From positions 20,646,001 through 20,710,000 of the forward strand of contig CM114274.1 in NCBI GenBank assembly GCA_050084515.1: a DNA stretch of 64,000 bases. Direction: 5' to 3'. This DNA is from Blasia pusilla (Eukaryota; Marchantiophyta; Marchantiopsida; Blasiales). The translations under genes and the position numbers were made by a program. The first letter of the stretch is position 1, and every line of letters starts with the position of its first letter. Shown here piece by piece: positions 11,530 to 20,177 of the stretch. The notes beneath the pieces were generated by a model. It ran no database searches. It worked only from the letters and a program-made list of their open reading frames with translations, and was not told the DNA's origin.

Positions 11530-11533
11530 ACGG

Positions 11534-12051
11534 TCCAACATACGTGGCTGAAAATTTTGCGGACAATTCCTTTGGAAGAGTGAGATTCTTTACACTCAAC
11601 CATACTTGTTCCCCAACTTGGAAACTCACTTGGCGCGGACTTTTGTTAGCATGCTTCACGTACCTTAGTTGAGCCTTGGCAAGACTTTTCCTCGCTCGCT
11701 CTTGTCGTTCCTGCATTTCCACTAACAAACATTCCGCCTTTGCTTGACGAGTGTGTGCTGATGTAGCGCCCCTCGAAAGAGCTAAGTCAAGAGGCCCTTC
11801 AGGTTCTCTTTGATACGCCTGAAGAAACGGAGATTCTCTGGTTGCAGAATGCTTAGTCGAGTTGTAACAATACTCAGCCATACTTAGCCATTTGGCCCAA
11901 TCTCTTTGGTCTACACTCACGTAATTTCGTAAGTATTGGTTTATGATCGAGTTTACTTTCTCCGTTTGCCCATCTGTTTGAGGATGGAAGGCCATACTAA
12001 AGCTGAGTTTGGTCCGGAACCTCCTGTATAGATGTTTCCAAAAGGAACTAG
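11534..12051 (-). pseudogene. Gypsy-1 integrase core, C-terminal half
   Basis: Continues the integrase interrupted by MULE-A. The visible product includes SSFWKHLYRRFRTKLSFSMA, then HPQTDGQTEKVN carrying the catalytic Glu, then helical NYVSVDQRDWAKWLSMAEY and the SH3-like VSFQVGEQVWLSVKNLTLP. It ends at YVGP where the solo LTR begins. Its upstream half, with the first two catalytic Asp residues, lies at 24657-25080. Confidence 0.88.
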
Positions 12052-12664
12052 TAAACTTCGGGGGGTTGGTATTCTGGCAGGAGAGAGTAAGAGAGGAGAG
12101 TCTCTCTTGAAAAAAAAAGGGCCAAATCCGCCTCCTCTCTTCAAAACTTTTTGACATATTTGAAATTTTTGTTTGCTTTCAAATTCATGAAATCTTTAGA
12201 AGAGAGTATTTAGTGGTCCACATTTGGCCCTAAAAAAACCTCCTCTTTCTTGGGGGCGAGAAAAAAGGAGACATCATAAGACCACTACAAACATTTTTCC
12301 ATCACTCTCCATGTGAGCCTAAGTTTCTTAACATTCCCTGTCTCGGTCAACAAAAAGCAGTGTCCTTGGTATTTTTTTTGGAGGACCACCCAGATGCCAA
12401 CCTCTCTTTTTCCAGGGATTGTTGCCTGCATCATGGCCTCCCCTAAATTGCCCCATAATTGCCCCATAACCATTCATAACTTGGTTATGAATGGTGTCTG
12501 CTCAAGACCAACTTTGTGAAATGTGAACACATCAGATCCTAAGGCTGAGAAACCGAGAAGCTGCACCCTTCCCAACCCGTAAGAAAGCTGACCATAAGAA
12601 AGGAAAGATTTTTAGAAGTGATTTTCTTCCACCCTGCACCCACGACGATCTAACAGGTTGGGAA

Positions 12665-13893
12665 TCCGAAATGGCAATCCGACAGGTAGTAGGAATCCTG
12701 CACATCTTAGACAAGAAAAGAAGCCTACAACTAGTTTGGCGAATGCAAGGGAACGAGCCAAAAGTTAAGAAGTCCGCCACAATGTGTCAGAAGTTAGTCT
12801 CATCGGGATAGAGTCCGATCACTCAAGCACTCAACCTGTCGGAATCCGACAGCTTGCCTGGAAATGGTAAAAAATTTGCAGTGGGCAAAAAGCAAAAAGT
12901 TGCAACCCGTCGGAATCATACGGGTTGCAGAATTGTAATTCTGAGTAGCTAAAAGAACACAATCCACAAGTCCCAAAAAATATTCGAGCAAACTTTTACA
13001 AACACCATTATGGGTTGAAAAAACTCGTCCTTTATTACCTCCGAAGGAACCTTGGAAATGTACATTTGACCTAGTCTATGATTTCTTCAGCCTCGTCATC
13101 TACAAATTTACTCCTAACTCTCCTCGATGACAGTACCAAAGGAATGTCCTGGGATACAAGTGGATCCTCTGGCCGATTGTAGACGGGGATCGAAAATGTT
13201 GGCGAATTCGAGAGCCTTGGCCCCCCCCCCTAGGTACACCATAACGGTCCCATGTTACCTGATTCGAGTCCCACGGCCTTCCTCGGCAGTACACCTTATA
13301 CGCTCTGCAATGTGACACCCATCCAGTATCAATCTGTGCTCTGTCCCCGGTAATACTACTATGGCAATCGCACAGGTAGTAGGAATCCAACACGTCTGAG
13401 AGAAGAAAACAAGCCTACGCTTGCCTTTACGAGTTGAGGGGAAGGTGCCAAGGGAAGAAGCCCGCCAGACTGCCTCTTAAGTTGGACCAACAGGGAAAGA
13501 GTCCGATCAGGCAACCTGTCGGAATCCCGCCGGAATCCGATCAGCAACCGGAATCGATCGGAATCTGTCGGAATCCGATCGGGCAACTGTCGGAATCGAT
13601 CGAGCAACTGTCGGAATCCGGCAACTTTGTCGAATCCGACAGGTTGCCTGGAAGTGGTAGAAAGGGTGCAGTGGTCAAAAAGTGAAAAGTTGCAAGCAGG
13701 AGAAACCCGACGGGTTGCAAAATAGAAGTCCGCGGAGTACATAGACGATCACATTTGAAAAGACAAAATTCAGCAAACTTTTACAAGCACCACCATCGTT
13801 CGAAAAAATCTTCTGCTTTATATCATCCGAAAAAAGCTCAGAACTGTACATTTGATCTATTCTATGAAATCTTTTGCCTCATCATGAAAAAAC
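12665..13893. repeat. MULE-A left flank: direct duplication with palindromes
   Basis: Two imperfect direct copies (about 12665-13098 and 13360-13893) share GGTAGTAGGAATCC, the CAAAAAG...AAAAGTTGCA block, ACTTTTACAA and GTACATTTGA. They hold palindromes at 12832-12857 and 12902-12928, and a cluster of GGAATCCGA half-sites at 13515-13645. A run of 11 C lies near 13221. Probably the 3' flank of the minus-strand gene, duplicated once. No gene recognised. Confidence 0.6.
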
Positions 13894-13942
13894 TCCCTAC
13901 TCCAAATGCTGCAGTCAAGCTGGGTTATTGAGTTCGTTGAAC

Positions 13943-15511
13943 TCACTCGTCATCGTCCGAGAGCTCTTGCAAAATTACTTTTGGCCTTGCCCTCCCAATT
14001 TTGGGAATCGTTGGAAGAAACAATGGAGTCACTACCAAGGGTGGGTCTAGAACCGGAGCTCTCGGCTTTGGTGGAGAGTTGTACGCCCCAACAAGCCTTT
14101 CGTATTCTGCCTTTGCCTCCTTGCAAAGGTCAAACAGTTCTTGCCTTCCCTCGAGGCAAAGAATGTTCCTGCCACTCTGCCAGGCGCCTTTGATACTTGC
14201 CCCTGAAAGTCCCACTAAGTCGAACACCAAGTCACTCGGCCTTGAGCAGAGCTTGATGAGCGTTTGCATCAGGGCTGGCGACTTTTCCCTTCCTCCCAAA
14301 AGTGGGGTACTGTCTTGTATGTAAATTCCTGGGGGGGAATTGTACAAACTATCTAAGCTGTACCCATCTGAGCATGGATCCACAGGATCCTGGATCTTGA
14401 ACACCTGGAAATTGTGCTCGGGCCGAACGAAGCAAAGACACGAGGAGTGGTCCATCGTCAAATCAACACGTTGGAAACAATGTCGGCAACTAAAGAAGTC
14501 GGCTTGAGAACATTTTCATTCATCGACTTTGGATCAACATGCCGAGTCCGACGGGTTGTTTTGTCCGCACCAACCCGTCGCCTTCCGACGGGTTGGTCAG
14601 GGACTAAAACAACCCGTCGGGCTCCGTTGTTTTTGTCCGTGAGCAACCCGTCGGAAGGCGACGGGTTGCAAGCCTAGAGCAGCCCATGCTCCCCTGAGAG
14701 CAACCCGTCGCTATCAGACGGGTTGCAGCTTTCCGGAAACATAGGGAAAAACCAAAAGCAACTGCAACTCGTCGGGTTTGGACGAGTTGCAGGTACACCG
14801 CGGTTTTCCTTGTATATGTGGGAAAGATGCAACCCGTCGAAAACCGACGGGTTGCTCTCAGCCGAGCAGGGGCTGCTCTAAGCCAGCAACCCGTCGCCTT
14901 CCGACAGGTTGCTCAAGGACAAAAAAAAGGGAGATTGACACTCATTATACTCACTCAATGGAGATGAACACTCATTATGCACATAATTAAAATATAATTG
15001 AGATTATAGTACATGAATTGAGCCTTACCTGAATCTGACTCGTCGCGGATCGGAGTGGGTACTCGTTTTTTATGATCCACGATTGCGCCGTCCTCCACTT
15101 TAGCGACCTCTTGACGCACTGGAGGTTGAAGAGCTCGTCCTCGCTCCCTCCAGTCAACACCAAGAAGCAGCCCCTGTCACTCAGATAGGCGTCTGCAAAG
15201 GAGAACAATAGCGCAATCTGGTCATAAGAGAGCGGCACATTCCACTCAAGTACCTCATCCGACGGATTCTCGCCCCAAAGTCGCAACCCCGAGGGCAGAT
15301 CAGTGATCAAGAGATCCACCGCAACCTCTTCGACCACTCCATTCACCGTCCAGGCAGCGTGCCCGTTTCGTTGGAGCTTCCGTCCCAGCGTTGTCAATTT
15401 ATCGATGGCTGGTGTCGACGCTTGTGAATTGAAGCTCTTCAGCTCATCCAGTAAAGGAGTGAACTGAAGGAGGACGCTTGTCCGGGTCATTGTTTGTCTG
15501 TGTCTTCCCAA
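13943..15511 (-). other. Exons 3b-4: beta-class N4/N6 DNA methyltransferase-like domain
   Basis: 15511-15029 shows DLLITDLPSG (Asp at 15301-15299), placed like motif IV (D/S-P-P-Y) of N4/N6 amino-methyltransferases. A helix and a GCFLVL strand follow, as after motif IV in PF01555-type enzymes. After an intron (15028 to about 14470, palindrome array inside), 14461-13943 continues with SPALMQTLIKLCSRPSDLVF, then DLVGLSGAS (14221-14195), matching motif X plus the FxGxG SAM-binding loop, and GRNILCLEGRQELFDLC, matching the IGIE strand. The IV-before-I order is that of the beta class. DPPY reads DLPS and FxGxG reads VGLSG, so activity is doubtful. It ends in an acidic LSDDDE tail. Confidence 0.6.
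14535..14911. repeat. Palindrome array A1 (intron of accessory gene)
   Basis: Eight copies of GCAACCCGTCG, 5 variable nt, CGACGGGTTGC or close variants, for example 14644-14669, 14700-14727, 14764-14790, 14828-14854 and 14885-14911. The last four centres are 57-64 bp apart. The array sits in the last intron of the ParB/methyltransferase-like gene. Confidence 0.9.
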
Positions 15512-15578
15512 GGATGATGGACTATATCATCCTTCAGTCCCGCTTGTCACGAGATGGCTTGTCGGGGTCTCTATGACC

Positions 15579-16968
15579 TCAGACTCTGGTGGGGTTTTTT
15601 TTGCCGAGGACCTGGTCCGACCCTCTCCTCCCCACTCGCCCGGACGATTCCGCCTCTGGCCTTGAATCTTCAGCCTCTCTTTGGGAAGACTCGGCCTCTG
15701 AATTTTTCCCTCCCCTCGCCTTGCCTTTGAGACCCGCTGTGGATTTGTCTTTGGCTGTGCGGACTTTGGAAGCCAACTCAGTTGTATCGTGGGCCTGCTC
15801 TTCTACATCTCCTCCGAAGAAGTCTTCAGGCTGGACGAAATTGGGGATGTCGTCTTGTCCTGAGGCCACTGCATCATGAAGCACTCGTAAATCCTTATCG
15901 ATGATGTCTTCAGGGTCGTTGATGTCGAGCCAAATGGGGCAATTCTCCACCTCCCAATCGGACATGTGTTGCCCCATCTCCATGTCGTACATGGAGAATG
16001 TCTCTGCATCCGGCGGCGAAGCCCACAATTTCAAGGTTACCGGTAATTTTCCCCACGTACCAGCATTCTTACACTGGACGAGGTACCTGAAGACCATCCG
16101 TTGGGCAGCTTTTAGTCGAACAAAATCGGCCGTCTGCTCCTGTAGATCTCGCTTCTTCTTCGCTTGATCCCGTTTGTTCCCCTCTACTTCTTTGTCAAGC
16201 TCTGTCTGAGGGAGGATGCAAACCTTGAACATGGTCTTGAATCCTGGGTTTTTGGTTGGCTTGTCCCGGATGTCGTCGAGCCAAACCTCGAAATCTCCAA
16301 AACTTTCAAGGTTTGCTTCATACGGGATGGGCTCTAATCTTCTGAGCTCCGCTTGTAGACCGTCCAGCACGAACTTCCCGATAACCCGCAACGCGTCCCA
16401 GAACGACCATTCGCGTAGCCAGTGGGAGATCACTGGATCAGACACACCCGGAGGATGGTGTGCCGCCCTCTTTTGGGCCTCTGTGCCCTCGAGACTGATT
16501 TTCATTAGTCGGATCCTCATAAACTCTCTTATGCCAGACAACGCAAACCAATGCATGCAATCCAGGGACACTTTCTCCCCAATCCAACCGTGCGGATCTT
16601 CATCCCTTTTCCGCTGGCGCTTGATAATCGCCTTCAGCTCCTTGTAGAACTTCGGACCAAGTTCGGGGTTGAGAATGCTGATGTATCGCTGCATCTTGCT
16701 TGCCGTGTATTTCGTTGCTGCAAATACTGCAGCTTGGATGAATTTCGCACCCTCAGACGCAGATACCTTCTCCCTCCGCTCCAGCTCCAGTGCAGCACTT
16801 TTCTTCGCGGCCTGTATCTTCGACCAAAGGATGGTTACGGCTGCATCTTGGGAAATAAACTTATTTGCCCAAGTTTTATTTTTAATCTGAGCACCCTTTT
16901 CAAGCATCTGATTGACAAGGGCATAGCCCAAGAACCCCCCTGTACTCTCCCAGGTGCGTCGTGAGCAC
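15579..16968 (-). other. Exon 3: long helical linker region, no known domain
   Basis: The longest uninterrupted frame in the window (450 codons from the internal ATG at 16931, probably starting near 16968 at a GAAG|G acceptor). The product is Lys/Glu-rich and mostly helical. It contains a Trp-rich stretch (HGWIGEKVSLDCMHWF) and ends in an acidic, Ser/Lys/Glu-rich disordered tail. At an A8 run near 15600 the frame meets a stop; moving one base into the next frame keeps the sequence open for about 25 more codons to a TGA near 15527, after which the methyltransferase-like part begins in the same frame. I recognise no family. Position suggests an adaptor between the ParB-like and methyltransferase-like parts. 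Confidence 0.6.
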
Positions 16969-17045
16969 CTTCCTCACCCGATCGCAGTCCTAGATCCAAT
17001 GGTGGGTGACATTCCCCTTCGATACAATCCTGCACATCCAAACTC

Positions 17046-17727
17046 AACCCGTCAGGAAATTACATGGGTTCCTGCAACCCGTCGGACTCCGACGGGTCGT
17101 CACAGCTCAAGGTCGGATTCTAGCAACGAGCTAAATGATGCAACCCGTCGGAGTCCGACGGATTGCATTCAGATTTGCTAATGCCTGGTTTCAACCCGTC
17201 GGACTCCGACGAGTTGTGCAACTGAACATACTAACGTGAACATAGCAACCCGTCCGAGTTTGACAGGTTGTGCAATTGAATGTAAACTTGCAATTTGACG
17301 CGAAATTTGGGCAACCAACTTCCGAATGCAACCCGTCGGACTCCGACGGGTTGATTTCGGCCAAAAAAAGTTTCGAGGCAAGCAACCCGTCGGACTCCGA
17401 CGGGTTGCTTTGGGAAAAAAACCTTCTAAACCTGCAGTCAGTTGAACAACTCGTCGGAGTCCGACGAGTTGCATTCTTCAAAAAACATCATGACAAGGAG
17501 GCAAGTCGAGCAACCCGTTGGACTCCGACGGTTTGCTTTGGGCCAAAAACTAATTAAATCTGTGGTCAATCGAACAACTCGTCGAAGTCCGACGAGTTGC
17601 ATTCTTAAAAAAACATCCGAAAAAGCGTCGAGTCGAGCAACCCGTCGGAGTCCGACGAGTTGCTTTCGGCAAAAAAAAACCTAACCCAATCATCAATCGA
17701 GCAACTCGTCGGAGTCCGACGAGTTGC
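17046..17727. repeat. Palindrome array A2 (intron of accessory gene)
   Basis: At least eleven palindromes. The six from 17382 to 17727 have centres at about 17395, 17458, 17522, 17587, 17650 and 17714, spaced 63-65 bp. The 5-nt core is mostly GACTC or GAGTC, making the whole unit near self-complementary. The array lies inside the intron between the ParB-like exon and exon 3. Confidence 0.92.
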
Positions 17728-17789
17728 GTAAGTGTTAAAGCATCCCAACAACCGTCCCGTTGAGTTGCGCAAGTGTTAAAGATACTCAC

Positions 17790-18262
17790 GTGTTCATGGC
17801 ATGCATTGCCATCTCCACCGTCGCCATGTGATGAGGGAATGGGTGGAGGACCACTGCCTTCACGCAGAAATGTGCCTCCAATGAGTTGGGCCGCTCCTCC
17901 GCAAACTTGGTCCACGCCATGAACCTGTGATTTCCATCCCAGATGAAGAAATGCAGATTCCTCATCCAGCTGAATTCCGTGCCCTCAACTTGCCTTTTGA
18001 AATCCTGGTCTCGCATCCTCCAGAATGTGTCGAGCTTTTCCAAGTCCTCCTCCGTAACCAGAGCTTGGGTTCCATGCTCGTCGTAAGGCTGAACATAGAA
18101 GGGAGGAAAGTTGTCGACGTAGGATGCTGTCGCCGCCGATTGTTTAAGCTTCGCGATGTCCTCGTCGGACTGAATTTCGTGGACGTATTCCATTGTCCGC
18201 AATCGGCAGAGTGGAATCCTCGGGGCGTTGTGGCCCTCCATGAGTGCCATTTGCTTTACCAC
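17790..18262 (-). other. Exon 2: ParB/sulfiredoxin-like domain
   Basis: 157 codons open from a clean AG|GTG acceptor to an AAC AC|GTGAGT donor. The order of elements fits the ParB N-terminal fold: an IPLCRL strand, a helix of DEDIAKLKQSAA type, the FPPFYVQPY strand, then FFIWDGNHRFMAW with the DGNHR motif at 17938-17924, then a VKAVVL strand. In ParB and sulfiredoxin the DGxHR/GxxHR loop binds nucleotide. The family fit comes from motif reading only. A loop of about 40 residues between the middle strand and DGNHR is longer than in typical ParB. Confidence 0.6.
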
Positions 18263-19274
18263 CTATCGGAACCGGGACAAGATGAATAAGCTACACTGAA
18301 TTCCCAATGAATTGCAATTCACATAATTCAAAAAACCCAGATCCTCTCTTACCCACTCGAAAATGGGGTCGGTTTCTTGACCAGCTATCTTGTCTGAGAC
18401 AGAAGCTGGAAAATCGACTGGAAACTCATCGATCCAATAGAGGTCAATGTCCTCCGCCGGGCTTGGAGTCGAGAATGACCGCTTTCCGGCTTCTTCGGCC
18501 ATGTCCACCATCTCCACGCTGGCGGTCCTCATGACCTCGTCGTCATCGATTTCAACTTCTGGCGTTTCCACTATGTTGATTGTGTCCCCGGACTTCATGG
18601 GGGACATTTCCCGCATCTCAACACTTGCGGTTGGACGGGCAGGGCTATCGTCAATGGCTATCGCTTTTTCCCTCCTCGCTTTAGCCAATTCTGCCCTCCT
18701 CACCAACGCGTCCAGACGTTTCTTTTCTCTCTTTTCGTCGGCGATCCTTTTCTTCAAGGCGTGCGACGTCTCAGCCTCTGCGTTTTGTTTATCTAGCGCC
18801 TCTTGAACACGTCTCAAAGAAGCACTTGGTTGTGCATCTCCACTTCCCTTTCCCGCTCCTTGATTCCCTGCTGCCTAATTTCATTCGCCGAACGAGGCCC
18901 AGGAGATGCTGACGCAGGAGTCCTAATGGACTTTGGAGTGAAGCTCCCAGACTTGTTGGCTTGTGATTTTTTCCTCGTCATTTTTTCCGGAAATGCCTCC
19001 ACCTATGTCCACGAAAAATCCCTTGATCAGTCGCCTTGCTGATGTCGAGATGGGGAGCTCGAATCGCCTTGATGGGTAGCTCGAATCGTCCTGCGATCGT
19101 TTAGTCGAACCGTCTCGCTGTCATTCAGTCAAACCGTCTCGCTCTCGTTCCCTCCTATTGACTCGCGATGTGTCGCCGTGTGAAACGCCTTCAGATTCGA
19201 TCAATCGCTACGCTGGCGGGAGAGTGAGGAATGAAGATCGCGAAATGAGAAACCGGAAATGAGCGATTTCTGCC

Positions 19275-19283
19275 CTATTTATA
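19275..19283 (-). promoter_or_regulatory. TATA box of accessory gene
   Basis: TATAAATAG on the minus strand, about 295 bp upstream of the accessory-gene ATG at 18981. It marks one side of the divergent promoter region. Confidence 0.5.
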
Positions 19284-19372
19284 CTTTTCTAGCCGTTGGG
19301 CTGACCGTTGGGTCCCGTCGTCCTTTCGACGGCGACGTGCCGGAGGTTACGGAAGTCCGGAGGTGAAAAATG

Positions 19373-19960
19373 GCAACCTGTCGGAGTTCGACAGGTTGTT
19401 GCGCGCTCGCCATCCTGGTACGTCGCCACGTGCGCGAGCAACCCGTCGGAGACCGACGGGTTGAGCGCCTCCGTCGTCTTCCGAAAAGAATGCAAGGTAC
19501 CCGCGCAACCCGTCGAAGACCGACATGTTGCGCGCCTCCGCCGTGTTTGAGACGGGAACGGGACGTATCTTGGGCAATCCATCGGAGGCCGTTGGGTTGC
19601 ACGCTTCCCTCATCAAGGGTTAAGAACGCGGGCTTCCCGTGCAAGTCGTCAGAGTTCGGCTGGGTGGACCACAAGGCGAGGCCCTTGCGCAACCCGTTGG
19701 AGGGCGACGGGTTGCACGCCTCGCCGTCTTTGGGCAAATAGGTGAGGCACCCGCGGAACTCGTCGGGAACAGACGGTTTGCACGCCTCCGGCATCTTCGG
19801 GCAAGAAGGAGCGGTATCCGAGCAACTCGTTGGAGAGCGACGGGTTGCTCGCTTCGAAAATGTTTGGCAGAAGCGTGCAACCCGTCCGAAGCCGACGGGT
19901 TGCAGGCTTTGGTTAGCTTCGGGTAATTTTTGAGTTACCAGGACTCCGACGGGTTCCAAG
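19373..19960. repeat. Palindrome array A3 (divergent promoter region)
   Basis: About ten palindromes with centres near 19386, 19451, 19518, 19587, 19654, 19702, 19768, 19835 and 19890, plus a decayed one near 19945. Most steps are 65-69 bp. The array lies between the TATA box of the accessory gene (19275) and that of the transposase (20114), so every copy is placed to act on both promoters. Confidence 0.92.
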
Positions 19961-20113
19961 TGTGATGCGCAACCCTCTGCTTCCCAAATCCGGTAACATA
20001 TTGCAACAGAATTGAATGTGTTAAAGAATTTGATCCATTGTGTCAGACAATGTCACCCACCGAATTTATCTTGTCAGTAAAAATCTGTCAGGAGTATATG
20101 TTTTCCTATTCAC

Positions 20114-20120
20114 TATAAAT
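20114..20120 (+). promoter_or_regulatory. TATA box of MULE-A transposase
   Basis: TATAAAT, 64 bp before the transposase ATG at 20178, followed by a (ATTCTC)n microsatellite in the presumed 5' leader. MULE-C has the same layout: TATAAAT at 46838-46844, an (ATTCTT)n run, then ATG at 46924. Confidence 0.6.
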
Positions 20121-20177
20121 TAAAAATTCTCATTCTCATTCTCATTCTCAGTCTCCTCCTGTTGGAATCTTCTTGGA

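Larger units (their letters stand above)
13943..18981 (-). pseudogene. MULE-A accessory gene: ParB-like / DNA methyltransferase-like (composite model)
   Basis: Multi-exon gene transcribed away from the transposase. The start is the ATG at 18979-18981 (MTRKKSQANKSGSFTPKS), because that start is conserved in MULE-C. Exon 1 (18981-18353) is basic and coiled-coil-like. A 90-bp intron (GTAAGA to AG, 18352-18263) joins in frame to exon 2 (18262-17790), which carries the ParB-like motif. An intron with palindromes (17789 to about 16969) leads to exon 3 (from about 16968), which runs to the CAG|GTAAGG donor near 15029. A last exon follows at 14461-13943. Breaks: a frameshift at about 18815, a frame change at an A8 run near 15600, and a TGA near 15527. 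The domain order resembles bacterial and phage ParB-methylase proteins. No expression evidence exists. Confidence 0.65.

Noticed and set aside
13100-13393. Minus-strand 97-codon ORF as last exon of the accessory gene
   Set aside because: The accessory gene has a natural acidic end and stop at 13943; this ORF is partly built from palindrome half-sites and a C-run.
17046-17727. CRISPR-like array (27-bp repeats, ~37-bp spacers)
   Set aside because: The regular palindromic repeats look like CRISPR, but the repeats vary in arms and core, spacing drifts, other arrays of the family are irregular, they lie in introns of a eukaryotic transposon and there are no cas genes.
17178-17915. Many short ORFs with recurring TRRSPTGC / NPSESDGL / QPVGLRRV peptides (also at 14.6, 19.3-19.9, 22.3-22.6, 34.7, 46.0-46.8 kb)
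   Set aside because: They are translations of the noncoding palindrome in three frames on both strands, not a protein family.
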